Below, one piece after another: positions 42,692 to 53,185 of a stretch of 64,000 nucleotides of DNA. A program made the position numbers and the translations under genes. The stretch is taken from contig NZ_JACGWZ010000001.1 of the NCBI RefSeq assembly GCF_014137975.1, positions 1,240,001 through 1,304,000 on the forward strand, given 5' to 3'. The stretch's first letter is position 1, and every line of letters begins with the position of its first letter. This DNA is from Halosaccharopolyspora lacisalsi (GTDB taxonomy: Bacteria > Actinomycetota > Actinomycetes > Mycobacteriales > Pseudonocardiaceae). The notes under the pieces were generated by a model, which did not search any database, was not told the DNA's origin, and saw only the letters and a program-made list of their open reading frames with translations.

Positions 42692-43834
42692 ATGTTGCCG
42701 TTGGAGGGCGTCGTTGTCGTGGCGCTGGAGCAGGCGGTTGCTGCTCCGTTCGCGACCCGCCAGCTGGCCGATCTCGGAGCCAGGGTCATCAAGGTCGAAC
42801 GCCCGTCCGGCGACTTCGCGCGAGCTTACGACACGACGGCCAAGGGGATGGCCAGCCACTTCGTCTGGCTCAACCGCAACAAGGAAAGCGTGACGCTGGA
42901 TCTCAAGGATCCCGCCGACCGGGCTTTCATGGACAGGCTGTTGGACAACGCCGACGTGTTCGTGCAGAACCTGGCACCGGAGGCGTCCACTCGGCTCGGT
43001 CTCGGCAAAGATCGGCTGACCGCGCGCTACCCACGCCTGATCGTGGGTGACATCAGTGGCTACGGCAGCTCCGGCCCCTATCGGGACAAGAAGGCCTACG
43101 ACTTGTTGGTGCAGTGCGAGGCGGGGTTGGTCTCGATCACGGGCGGCCCCGAGGAACCGGCGAAGGCGGGAATTTCGGTAGCCGACATCGCCGCGGGTAT
43201 GTACGCCTACTCGGGTGTGCTCACGGCATTGTACGAACGGGAGCGCACTGGGCGGGGCGGCGCCTTCGAGGTGTCGTTGCTGGACGCGCTGTCGGAGTGG
43301 ATGGGCTATCCGTACTACTACGCTACCTACGGTGACGCGGCCCCGCAGCGGACCGGGGCTCGGCATGCGGCGATCGCGCCGTACGGGCCGTTCACCGTCG
43401 GGGACGGTTCGCAGGTGTTCCTGGCGGTGCAGAACGACCGCGAGTGGCAGACCCTGTGCGAGACGGTTCTCGACGATGTGGCGCTCGTGACCGACGAACG
43501 GTTCGCGACCAATCCGGCGAGGGTGGAGCACCAGGAGGACCTGACCGCGGTGATCGAACGCGCGTTCGCGGTCTGCACGGCGGAGCAGATCGTGCAGCGG
43601 CTGGAGGCGGCGGGCATCGCGAACGCGCGAATGCGCACCCTCTCCGAGTTCGCGCAGCATCCGCAGCTGCGGGAACGAGATCGGTGGCGAGAGGTGGCCT
43701 CGCCGGTCGGGCCGTTGCACGCGCTGCTACCGCCGGTGACCATGGACGGGCGTGAGCATCGGATGACCGCGATCCCCGCGCTCGGGGAGCACACGGAGAT
43801 GGTCCGCGCCGAGTTCGGCGACGGGCCGCGGTGA
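42692..43834 (+). CDS. CaiB/BaiF CoA-transferase, itaconate/mesaconate-type candidate
   Basis: A 380-residue class III CoA-transferase: [59 protein letters not shown], and the catalytic Asp in [20 protein letters not shown]. The [20 protein letters not shown] start is characteristic of the transferases that activate itaconate, mesaconate or citramalate. It should move CoA from succinyl-CoA to the dicarboxylate. A close relative, now deleted internally, sits at 48304-48789. The fumarase gene follows 49 bases later on the same strand. Confidence 0.9.
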   Translation: MLPLEGVVVVALEQAVAAPFATRQLADLGARVIKVERPSGDFARAYDTTAKGMASHFVWLNRNKESVTLDLKDPADRAFMDRLLDNADVFVQNLAPEASTRLGLGKDRLTARYPRLIVGDISGYGSSGPYRDKKAYDLLVQCEAGLVSITGGPEEPAKAGISVADIAAGMYAYSGVLTALYERERTGRGGAFEVSLLDALSEWMGYPYYYATYGDAAPQRTGARHAAIAPYGPFTVGDGSQVFLAVQNDREWQTLCETVLDDVALVTDERFATNPARVEHQEDLTAVIERAFAVCTAEQIVQRLEAAGIANARMRTLSEFAQHPQLRERDRWREVASPVGPLHALLPPVTMDGREHRMTAIPALGEHTEMVRAEFGDGPR

Positions 43835-43883
43835 TCCGGCCATTTCCCGTTGCAGGGTTCGACGACCACGACGTACAGGAACG

Positions 43884-45542
<1,659 letters not shown>

Positions 45543-45551
45543 TCGACCGCC

Positions 45552-46226
45552 TTACGCGTCGGAGGTCCTAGCCTCGTCCGCGTCGGCGAGCTGGCGGAAC
45601 GTGTCCTTGGCGGCTTCGGAGATGTGCTCGTGCATCAGTTGTGACGCCCGGTCGGAGTCGGCGTCGAGGACGGCTCGCACGATCGCGCGGTGTTGCTCGG
45701 CGGAGCGTTGCTGCCGGTCGGTGAGGCTGATGGCTTGGAACGGGACACCATTCCAGAGCTTGTCGATGAACTCCGACAGGTACGGCGACCGCGCGGCCGT
45801 GTAGATCCGGTGGTGCAGTGTGGCGTTGAGCGCGGCGACATCGGCGTCGCGTCCTTCGGCGACGGCCTCGTCGAGGTCGCTGAGGGCCGTGGTGATCTCG
45901 GAGCGATCGTCGTCGGTGGCGTGCGTGGCGGCGAGCTCGGCGGCCACGGGTTCCAGGAGCAGACGCAGCCGGTATATCTCGCGGGCTCGTTCCAGGGTGT
46001 ACTCGGCGATGACGGTGCCGCGGTTGGGTTCCTGTTCGACCAGGCCCTGGCTGGCCAGCCGTCGCAGTGCCTCGCGCACCGGGGTCAGGCTCATCTCGAG
46101 GCTGTCGGCGAGTTCGTTGAGGGTGACCCGCTGGCCCGGACGTAGCTGACCGTTGCGGATCGCGCTACGCAGGGCCTGGTAGGCGGCTTCGCCCTTGGTC
46201 GGGGTGTACACGGGCCTGAGGTCCAC
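45552..46226 (-). CDS. GntR-family regulator with FCD domain
   Basis: A 224-residue regulator. The N-terminal winged helix reads GEAAYQALRSAIRNGQLRPG, NELADSLEMSLTPVREALRR and GLVEQEPNRGTVIAEYT; the all-helical FCD ligand domain (90-215) has the metal-binding His pattern in LNATLHHRIYTAA and EQHRAIVRAVLDADSD. FCD regulators usually sense organic acids. Convergent to the fumarase gene and in the same direction as the acyl-CoA dehydrogenase arm. Probably a repressor of the island. Confidence 0.9.
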   Translation of the reverse strand: MDLRPVYTPTKGEAAYQALRSAIRNGQLRPGQRVTLNELADSLEMSLTPVREALRRLASQGLVEQEPNRGTVIAEYTLERAREIYRLRLLLEPVAAELAATHATDDDRSEITTALSDLDEAVAEGRDADVAALNATLHHRIYTAARSPYLSEFIDKLWNGVPFQAISLTDRQQRSAEQHRAIVRAVLDADSDRASQLMHEHISEAAKDTFRQLADADEARTSDA

Positions 46227-46287
46227 GACCGTCGAGTGTAATGAACGGGTGACGGGAAGACGCGGGTCCTGGCTGAGCCGTGTGGTG

Positions 46288-47046
46288 CTACCGCACGTTG
46301 CGCCGCAGTCGCACGCGGTAGGAGTAGTGCTCGGGCAGGAAGTAGCTCACGGCGAGTTCGACGGGTTGGCCCGCCGTGGAGTGGTAGACGCGGTCGATGC
46401 GCAGCAGCGGCCGGTCGGGCTCGCAGCCGAGATGGTGGGCGATCTCGGGGGTGGCGGTGGCGACGGTGATGCTCTGCTCGGCCTCGGCGATGGGGTCCGG
46501 CAGGCGGTCGTCGAGCAGCCCGATGATGGTCACCTCGCTGCGGGCGCCGACCTCACCCAGCTCGGGCAGCGACTCGATGAGTTTTCCCACCGACGGTGGG
46601 AGGTGCACCGTGGTCACGCAGAACGGTGTGTGTTCGTGTAGGCGCAGGAACGCGAGCTTGTGCACCCGGTCGGACTGCAGGTGCAGCCGTCCGGCTGCGT
46701 CGAGGTCGACCTGGCGCCGGATCGGTGAGACGAGTTGCATGCTCGTGTCGATCGACAGCCCCATGAGGTCGTCGACCGACCCGAACTGGCGCAGGTACTG
46801 CTCCTCGCGAGGTGCGGCGAACGTGCCGCGGCCCGGTACTCGGTACACCATGCCCTCGTTGACCAGGTCCTGGAAGGCCCGGCGGACGGTCTGCCTGCTG
46901 ACTTGGTGCGATTCGGCCAGTTCGGCCTCGGTGGGCAGCCGCACGCCATCGGGGTACTCGTGCTGCAGGATGGCCGTGCGCAGCCGCCGCGCGAGCTTGG
47001 TGTAGGCCGTTTCCCGGCCGCTGTCGTTGTCCGTGACCGCCGACAT
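46288..47046 (-). CDS. GntR-family regulator with UTRA (HutC-type) domain
   Basis: A 252-residue regulator from the ATG at 47046, which has GAGGTGAGG upstream. Winged helix: TAYTKLARRLRTAILQHEYP, TEAELAESHQVSRQTVRRAF and MVYRVPGRGTFAAPREEQY. The UTRA domain (80-250) ends in RPLLRIDRVYHSTAGQPVEL, the usual effector-binding strand. It lies upstream of the FCD regulator with 61 bases between. Two different GntR repressors side by side suggest two inducers for the island. Confidence 0.9.
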   Translation of the reverse strand: MSAVTDNDSGRETAYTKLARRLRTAILQHEYPDGVRLPTEAELAESHQVSRQTVRRAFQDLVNEGMVYRVPGRGTFAAPREEQYLRQFGSVDDLMGLSIDTSMQLVSPIRRQVDLDAAGRLHLQSDRVHKLAFLRLHEHTPFCVTTVHLPPSVGKLIESLPELGEVGARSEVTIIGLLDDRLPDPIAEAEQSITVATATPEIAHHLGCEPDRPLLRIDRVYHSTAGQPVELAVSYFLPEHYSYRVRLRRNVR

Positions 47047-47119
47047 GTCCGCCTCACCTCGTTTTCCGCCCACTACCGTAGTCGACAGCCTGCCGCGGGT
47101 CGTGCCGTCACCGGTGACG

Positions 47120-48286
47120 TCAGGCGTCGAGCCCGCCCCGCGCGACCAGCTGGGAGGCGATGACGTTGCGCTGGATCTCGTTGGTGCCCTCGCCCACGAT
47201 CATCAGGGGCGCGTCGCGGAAGTAGCGTTCGACGTCGAACTCGGTGGAGTATCCGTAGCCGCCGTGGACGCGCACGGCGTTGAGCGCGATCTCCATGGCG
47301 GCCTCGGAGGCGTAGAGCTTGGCCATTCCGGCTTCCATGTCCACACGCCTGCCCGCGTCGGCCTCGTGCGCGGCGTGCAGGGTGAGCTGCCGGGCGGCGG
47401 TGAGCTTCGTGGCCATGTCGGCGAGGTAGTTGCCGACCGATTGGTGCTTCCAGATGGGCTTGCCGAAACTCTCGCGGTCTTGGGAGTAGGCGAGCGCGTC
47501 CTCCAAGGCCGCCCGTCCGACACCCAGCGCGCGGCAGGCCACCTGGATCCGCCCGGTCTCCAGTCCCTTCATCATCTGCGCGAAACCCCTGCCCTCAGTT
47601 CCGCCGAGGATCGCGTCGGCCGGTGCGCGGTAGTCGGCGAAGGACAGCTCGCAGCTTTCCACGCCCTTGTAACCCAGTTTGGGCAGATCGCGCGAGACGG
47701 TCAGTCCCGGCCCGTGCTCGGCCAGCAGGATGGAGATGCCCTTGTGAGCGGGGTCGGCAGCCGGGTCGGTCTTGCACAGCAGGGCGATCAGCTGCGACCG
47801 GCGGGAGTTGGTGATCCACGTCTTGGTGCCGTTGACCACGTACCCCGTCTCGTCGCGGTGAGCCTGCGTGGTCATGGCTTGCAGGTCGGATCCGCCGCCC
47901 GGCTCGGTCAGCGCCATGGTCGCCCGGATCTCGCCGGTGGCCATCTTCGGCAGGTACCGGTTCTTCTGCTCGTCGGTGCCGAAGTGCAGCAGCAGCTTCG
48001 ACACGACAGTGTGCCCGCCCATGGCCCCGGCGAGGCTCATCCACCCGCGTGCGAGCTCTTCGGTGACGAGCACGTAGCACGGCGTCGACACCGAGGTGCC
48101 GCCGTACTCCTCGGGGATCGTCAACCCGAAGACGCCCATCTCCTTCATCTGGTCGATGAGAGATTCAGGGTAGGTGTTGGCGTGCTCCAGCTCGGCTACG
48201 ACCGGTTTGACGTCTTTGTCGACGAAGTCGCGCACGGTCTCGACGACGAGACGTTCCTGCTCGTCGAGTATGTCCACAGTGCTCAC
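47120..48286 (-). CDS. Acyl-CoA dehydrogenase
   Basis: A 388-residue flavoenzyme of normal family length. ATMALTEPGGGSDLQAMTTQ and YVVNGTKTWITNSRRSQLIA contact FAD and substrate; RVHGGYGYSTEFDVERYFRD and IVGEGTNEIQRNVIASQL hold the C-terminal part with the catalytic Glu. GTG 48286 follows AGGAG. It forms a 2,3-double bond in an acyl-CoA, perhaps methylsuccinyl-CoA or a related C5 thioester in this context. It is in line with the MmgE/PrpD and CoA-transferase pseudogene upstream (17-base gap), so it closes that operon. Confidence 0.92.
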   Translation of the reverse strand: MSTVDILDEQERLVVETVRDFVDKDVKPVVAELEHANTYPESLIDQMKEMGVFGLTIPEEYGGTSVSTPCYVLVTEELARGWMSLAGAMGGHTVVSKLLLHFGTDEQKNRYLPKMATGEIRATMALTEPGGGSDLQAMTTQAHRDETGYVVNGTKTWITNSRRSQLIALLCKTDPAADPAHKGISILLAEHGPGLTVSRDLPKLGYKGVESCELSFADYRAPADAILGGTEGRGFAQMMKGLETGRIQVACRALGVGRAALEDALAYSQDRESFGKPIWKHQSVGNYLADMATKLTAARQLTLHAAHEADAGRRVDMEAGMAKLYASEAAMEIALNAVRVHGGYGYSTEFDVERYFRDAPLMIVGEGTNEIQRNVIASQLVARGGLDA

Positions 48287-48303
48287 GTGTGTCGCTCCTG
48301 TCC

Positions 48304-48789
48304 TCAGATGATGCCGCGGGTGCGAAGGTCGTCGATCCGCGATGCGTCGTGGCCGAGCCCGGCCAGGGTCGTGTCGGTGTGCTCGCCGATGTCGGGGGCC
48401 GGGTCCATCCTGGGTTCGAGTCCCACCGGAACGGCCGGAGGCAGCAGCGCCGCATCGTGGCACCGGGAACGGCCACCTCGCGCCAGCGGTCCCGCTCGGT
48501 CAGCGCGGGGTGGTGGACTGTTCGGTGGTCGGTGCGGCCAACGCTGCGTGGCGATACGCAGCTCAGGACGTGCACGATGTGACGCACTTCCTGGACGGTG
48601 GTGCAGGAGCTCGGTTACCGAGTTCAGCCCCGCGTTGGCGGTGATCGGGTCGAGTTCCTCGCTGTGAGCGACCCGATCCGCCCCCGTGGCGAAACGGGGG
48701 TCGTCGGCGAGCTGCCGGATGGCGAACGGGGCCGCCACCGCCTGCTCGATGCTGACCACGTTGATCCCGTCCAACGGCAGTGTCGTCAT
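48304..48789 (-). pseudogene. CaiB/BaiF CoA-transferase with large internal deletion
   Basis: The ATG at 48789 overlaps the MmgE/PrpD stop as ATGA. The first 25 residues ([20 protein letters not shown]) match the 42692 enzyme, then AD is followed at once by DPRFATGADRVAHSEELD, which lies near residue 260 in intact relatives. Two frameshifts follow, and the end reappears as PDIGEHTDTTLAGLGHDASR. About 230 codons with the catalytic Asp are gone. The enzyme is dead; the 42692 gene may replace it. Confidence 0.88.
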
Positions 48790-49997
48790 GAGTGCTCCTC
48801 CGGGACGCGGGGGAAGGTGGTCCGCAACAGGCTCGCCACCGACTTCCAGGTCGCGCCGGCGAGTCGGCCGGCGACGTCGGGGCCGCAGGCGGCGAGTTTG
48901 CCGTCGAACTCCGCGGCCGACGGTGGACGCGACGGTGACCCGGGTGGCCGGGCGAGCCGGGTGTGCCGCTTCGACCCGCCCGCGCACTCGACGTCGATGT
49001 CCACCTCGCCGGTCAGCAGGTCGTCACCGCCGTCGTCGTGCAGCTCGACCTCGACGCGGTCGAGCAGACCTCGCGCGTCGGCACGGCCCACCGCCGTGTC
49101 GGTGAAGGCCGCGAAGTCCGGGTAGGTGTCGAGCACGGCTGTGGCGATCGCGTAGGGCAGGCTGAACTTGCCCTCCAGCCCCGTGCGCGGCCGGTCGTGG
49201 ATCAGGGGCAGGATCGACGCTTCCGGCGTGCGCACCACCACCCGTTCTACGCCCGCGTCGAGCTGGTCACGTATCTCGCGCACCGCGGCGATCGGGCGCT
49301 GCATCGCATAGCAGCACGGGAAGACCTTGATGGCCAGACCGCCGGGAACGGCCGGGCCGGACAGATCGACGGTCCCGATGCGTCCGCCAACGAGGCCTAG
49401 CCAGGCATCCAGCGCGCCGGAATCGGCCGTGGCTCCGGCGCGAGCCAGCTGAGCCGCCCGGACACCGGCCTGCGCGGCGAATCCGACCTGGAGTGACTTT
49501 CCGTGCGTGCCGAAGGCGTTCTGGACACCGCCTGCACCGGGAACTGCCAGGGCCATGGCGGTGGTCAGCTGGTCCGCGGGCAGTCCCATGGCCGTTCCGG
49601 CGGCCACGGCGGCCGCCGGAGCCCCGGCCGTGCACGTGGCGTGCCAGCCCGCAGAGTAGTGCGGCCAGCCGAGCGCGGTGCCCAACCGCGCCATGACGCC
49701 CGCCCCGGCCAGGTACGCGCGGGCATCCCCGCCCGTGGCCAGCACGGCCGGGGCGACGACCACGCTGATGTGGGTCGTGGAGTCGATGTGCAGATCGTCG
49801 AAGTCCAGCACGTGCCCGAGGGTCGCCCAGCGGGCCGCGTCGGGCAGGCCCGAAGCGATCGTTGCCACGGGGTGTTCTCGTGCGGCGAGGGCGACCGCGG
49901 CAGTGTCGAGCAGTGACCGCTGGGCCAGCGCCAGGTCGTCCGGGGTCGGGGCGAGATCGGTCGCCCACCGCGCGAGGGACTCCGCGTTGGTCGTCAT
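48786..49997 (-). CDS. MmgE/PrpD family protein
   Basis: A 403-residue protein from the ATG at 49997 (GGAGGAAGG upstream). The family blocks are HVLDFDDLHIDSTTHISVVV, GTALGWPHYSAGWHATCTAG, GTHGKSLQVGFAAQAGVRAA and the C-terminal RPRTGLEGKFSLPYAIATAV. Members are 2-methylcitrate dehydratases, cis-aconitate decarboxylases that make itaconate, and iminodisuccinate epimerases. The activity cannot be told from sequence alone; a C5/C6 acid is likely given the neighbours. First gene of the minus-strand operon that continues with the CoA-transferase pseudogene and acyl-CoA dehydrogenase. Confidence 0.85.
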   Translation of the reverse strand: MTTNAESLARWATDLAPTPDDLALAQRSLLDTAAVALAAREHPVATIASGLPDAARWATLGHVLDFDDLHIDSTTHISVVVAPAVLATGGDARAYLAGAGVMARLGTALGWPHYSAGWHATCTAGAPAAAVAAGTAMGLPADQLTTAMALAVPGAGGVQNAFGTHGKSLQVGFAAQAGVRAAQLARAGATADSGALDAWLGLVGGRIGTVDLSGPAVPGGLAIKVFPCCYAMQRPIAAVREIRDQLDAGVERVVVRTPEASILPLIHDRPRTGLEGKFSLPYAIATAVLDTYPDFAAFTDTAVGRADARGLLDRVEVELHDDGGDDLLTGEVDIDVECAGGSKRHTRLARPPGSPSRPPSAAEFDGKLAACGPDVAGRLAGATWKSVASLLRTTFPRVPEEHS

Positions 49998-50258
49998 GAT
50001 TCCTTCCTCCGCGAGGGGAGCCCTGTATCTCTGTCTCGAGAAGCCGGGGAGGTCGCCGAACCTTGTTGACCAGATTTGTACGGCCAAAAGTGAGCAACGT
50101 CAATACTTGAATGCTTGGTGGTGGGTAGCCGGGTTGCCCCGGAGAAGAAGTTCCTGTGCAGGTGTTGACATTCAATGATCTATGAAGCGTACTCTTGTGC
50201 ATGATTTGTACGGCCAAATATGATAAGCCGGGTTCCGGCTCGGACGAAGGGAGCACGG

Positions 50259-51113
50259 GTGGCTGACCTCGACACGTACCTCGAGGAGTGGGAACCGGGC
50301 CCCGTGACCGATACCGACTCCCTGGACCCCGAGCGGTCCCAGGCGCTGGCCGCGGTCCTGGAAACACCGCGGCAGCTGTTCGGAGAGACCGAGCTGGCAC
50401 CGCTGTGGCACTGGGTGTATTTCCAGGAGTGGCCGCCGCACAGCGCGTTGGGTTCGGACGGTCACCCCACCGAGGGTCATTTCCTGCCGCCGATTCCCGA
50501 CCGTCGCCGGATGTTCGCGGGGGGCCGGCTGAACATCACCCAGCCCCTCCAGCTCGGTCAGCCCGCCGAGCGCACCTCGTCACTGGCTCAGGTGGTTGTC
50601 AAGCAGGGGCGCTCCGGGGAAATGGTGTTCGTGACCGTGCGCAGCGAGTTCCGGCAGGGCGGTGCACTGCGGGTGGTCGAGGAGCAGGATTACGTCTACC
50701 GATCGGGGGAAAGCACCACCAAGAACCCACACTCGGAACGGCCCCGGCAGGTACCGGAGTCGACGAGCGAGTGGCAGCTGGAGTTCACCGGCGACCCGGT
50801 GCGACTGTTCCGCTTCAGCGCTCTGACGGCGAACGCGCACCGCATCCACTACGACGAACCATATGCGCGGGAGGTCGAATCCTACCCGGGACTCGTCGTA
50901 CACGGTCCGATCCTGGCGATGCTGATGACCGAGCTGGCCCGGCGCAGCCGTACCACGGGGCGTGTGGCCACGGTCGACTACCGGCTCCGCGCTCCGGTGT
51001 TCGCCGGGGAGCCGGTGCTGGTGACGGGTGAGCCCGAGACAGACTCGGCGCGGATGGCCGTAGTGACCGCTCCTGATGCCGTGATGGCGCAGGCCGAGGT
51101 GGGGTTCGAGTGA
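50259..51113 (+). CDS. Hot-dog-fold hydratase, mesaconyl-C4-CoA/itaconyl-CoA hydratase candidate
   Basis: A 284-residue protein of the FAS1-like dehydratase (MaoC/HTD2) family. The N-terminal hot-dog half has LAPLWHWVYFQEWPPHSALG and HFLPPIPDRRRMFAGGRLN; the C-terminal half has the hydratase signature ANAHRIHYDEPYAREVESYP followed by GLVVHGPILAMLM. The GTG at 50259 follows AAGGGAG. This family hydrates mesaconyl-C4-CoA and related C5 thioesters to citramalyl-CoA. It overlaps the lyase gene by four bases (GTGA), strong evidence for consecutive steps. Divergent from MmgE/PrpD across 261 bases. Confidence 0.85.
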   Translation: MADLDTYLEEWEPGPVTDTDSLDPERSQALAAVLETPRQLFGETELAPLWHWVYFQEWPPHSALGSDGHPTEGHFLPPIPDRRRMFAGGRLNITQPLQLGQPAERTSSLAQVVVKQGRSGEMVFVTVRSEFRQGGALRVVEEQDYVYRSGESTTKNPHSERPRQVPESTSEWQLEFTGDPVRLFRFSALTANAHRIHYDEPYAREVESYPGLVVHGPILAMLMTELARRSRTTGRVATVDYRLRAPVFAGEPVLVTGEPETDSARMAVVTAPDAVMAQAEVGFE

Positions 51114-51925
51114 TACGACAGGAGACGCTGGCGCACGCCCGGAGTATGTTGTTCGTTCCCGGGAACCGGCCTGATCGTTTCGCCAAGGCCGCCGTGGCCG
51201 GTGCCGACGCGGTCATTCTCGACCTCGAGGACGCAGTAGGTGTCGAGGACAAGGACACCGCCCGGCAGCATGTCGCGGAGTACCTTCGTGACGGCCACCC
51301 GGCCGTCGTGCGGATCAACGCGGCAGGCACTCCCTGGTACGACGACGATGTCGCGATGGTCGCGCGGCACCCCTGCGCGGTCATGCTTCCGAAAAGCGAG
51401 CACGCGGATGCACTGGTCGAGTTCACCCGCCTCCTCCCGGACACCCCCGTGATCCCGCTGCTGGAAACAGCCACCGGACTCATGAGCGCGCACGCGCTTT
51501 GCCATGCCGAGGGCGTCGTTCGAGCGGCCTTCGGCAACGTTGACCTCGCGGCCCAGCTCGGCATCGATCCCGGTGATCACCAGGCTCTGGTCACCGCGCG
51601 CTCAACGCTGGTACTGGCCGCCGCATCCGCCGGTATCGCACCGCCGATCGACGGCGTGACCACCTCGGTGCACGACGACGAGGTGCTTGTCGCCGACACC
51701 GACCATGTTGTCGGCCTGGGCTTTACCGGAAAGCTGTGCATCCACCCGAGCCAGGTCTCGGCCATCCGGTCCGCATTCACCCCGTTGCCGGAGTCGGTCC
51801 GCTGGGCGCACGACGTCATCGCCGCCTCGGACGAGGGCTCGGTTACCGTCCTCGATGGCCAGATGATCGACAAACCCGTCGTCGACCGGGCCCGCTCGAT
51901 CCTGCTGCGGACCGATCTTTCCTGA
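51110..51925 (+). CDS. CitE-like lyase, citramalyl-CoA lyase candidate
   Basis: A 271-residue TIM-barrel lyase of the HpcH/HpaI group. ARSMLFVPGNRPDRFAKAAV, DAVILDLEDAVGVEDKDTAR with the first metal ligands, VVRINAAGTPWYDDD, PLLETATGL and FGNVDLAAQLGIDPGDH with the second Asp, and KLCIHPSQVSAIRSAFTPL are all present. Size and motifs match stand-alone beta-subunit-like lyases that split malyl- or citramalyl-CoA into acetyl-CoA and glyoxylate or pyruvate. Cotranslated with the hydratase. The pathway reading is well supported, the exact stereochemistry is not. Confidence 0.9.
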   Translation: MIRQETLAHARSMLFVPGNRPDRFAKAAVAGADAVILDLEDAVGVEDKDTARQHVAEYLRDGHPAVVRINAAGTPWYDDDVAMVARHPCAVMLPKSEHADALVEFTRLLPDTPVIPLLETATGLMSAHALCHAEGVVRAAFGNVDLAAQLGIDPGDHQALVTARSTLVLAAASAGIAPPIDGVTTSVHDDEVLVADTDHVVGLGFTGKLCIHPSQVSAIRSAFTPLPESVRWAHDVIAASDEGSVTVLDGQMIDKPVVDRARSILLRTDLS

Positions 51926-52029
51926 GCAGGGCTGTGGTCGCGCACCCTCGTGCCGGTGTAGGTTTCCTGTCGACGTAGCGACATGATGAGCTCTGACCGG
52001 GGGAGTACCACGAAATCGGGAGGGTGAGC

Positions 52030-52247
52030 GTGGAACTGCGCCACCTCGAGACGTTCGTGGTCGTGGCGGAGGAAATCAACTTCCGCAAGGCGGCCCAGCG
52101 TTGCACATGTCCCAGCCGCCGCTGTCGCAGCAGATCAAGCGCATGGAGAACGAGGTCGGCGTGCCGTTGTTGCGGCGCACGACCCGCCACGTCGCGTTGA
52201 CCGCCGCGGGGGAGGCGTTCCTCGCCGAGATCCGTAAGAGCCTGTTC
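52030..52247 (+). pseudogene. LysR-family regulator, N-terminal fragment
   Basis: VELRHLETFVVVAEEINFRK from the GTG at 52030, then a one-base loss near 52098, then HMSQPPLSQQIKRMENEVGV and HVALTAAGEAFLAEIRKSL. The reading ends at 52247, where an IS5-type fragment begins. Only the DNA-binding part remains. It followed the hydratase-lyase operon and was probably its former regulator. Confidence 0.88.
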
Positions 52248-52785
52248 CTATACCGGTTTGGTCAGGTGTTTGCTGGTGATTCGGATCATGTCCCAGTGGC
52301 CCATGGCTTCGTGGTGATGGGGTAAGCGCTCGTAGTCGCGCACGCAGCGGCGGTGTTGGGTGATCCAGCTCAGGGTGCGTTCGACGACCCAGCGCCGAGG
52401 GAGCACCACGAAGGTGGTCTGGCCAGCGAGTCTGGCCACGATCTCGATCGTGAGGCCGAACAGGTGTTGCGCCCAGGCCAGCAGGGTGCCGGTGTAGCCG
52501 GCATCGGACCACAGGTGCCGGATGCTCGGACACCGGTAGCGCAGGCGAGCCAGCAGGTTTCGCGCGGCGGTGCGGTCCTGCACGTTGGCGCTGGTCACTA
52601 GCACGCAGACGAGGAGTCCGAGGGTGTCGACGCCGATGTGGCGCTTGCGGCCATCGACCTTCTTGCCGGCGTCGAAGCCGCGGCTGTGGGCGCTGACGGT
52701 CTCGGCGGCTTGCACCGAGGCCGAGTCGATGATTCCCGCCGGGGGCCGGATGAGCCGGTCCTGCCCGCCACGATCGGCTACGAGG
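52248..52785 (-). pseudogene. IS5-family transposase, C-terminal fragment
   Basis: The minus strand reads PPAGIIDSASVQAAETVSAH (first Asp), FDAGKKVDGRKRHIGVDTLG, RHLWSDAGYTGTLLAW (second Asp), and PRRWVVERTLSWITQHRRCV (Glu) to a stop at 52248. The N-terminal 120 residues are missing beyond about 52785. The other side joins a LysR fragment, so the element was inserted there and then partly deleted. Confidence 0.88.
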
Positions 52786-53185
52786 CAACAGGAACCATCC
52801 ACAATGGACGATGGTCGCACGAGGGATGGAGTTGTTCGCGATTGTGCCAGTAGTCCCATTCCGTGGTGGTCAGTGAGTTTTTCCGAGCAACCGGTTGTCA
52901 CCGTGTGTGAGTGGTTGCGGGGTTGTAGTGTCGCCGCGAGTGCTGTGATGACAACGGCGACTGCATCGGCTGACGCCGCTCGCTGATGCGTCGGGTCGTG
53001 CCCGGCGGGCACGACCCGACCACCACAGGTGCCCTTGTCCCGATATCGGACCGACGGCTCCCGGAGGCGGAGCGTCGGATCGTCACACCCGAACGCGGTC
53101 GCGCACCATTTTCCCACGTCCTCGCACCGACAACCGACGTCTCCGGGCGGGCATGGGCGTAGGCGATACCGGGTAACCCGTGGAC
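52786..53185. other. 400-bp interval upstream of the aldo-keto reductase
   Basis: No gene I can support on either strand; long minus-strand frames here are antisense shadows of the aldo-keto reductase region. It should hold the aldo-keto reductase promoter, but no clear -35/-10 pair is seen. Confidence 0.35.

Noticed and set aside
48405-48430. A TGGGTTCGAGTCCCACC stretch resembling a tRNA T-arm.
   Set aside because: It lies inside the CoA-transferase pseudogene (GLEPRMDPAP), and no acceptor stem, anticodon arm or D-arm can be built around it.
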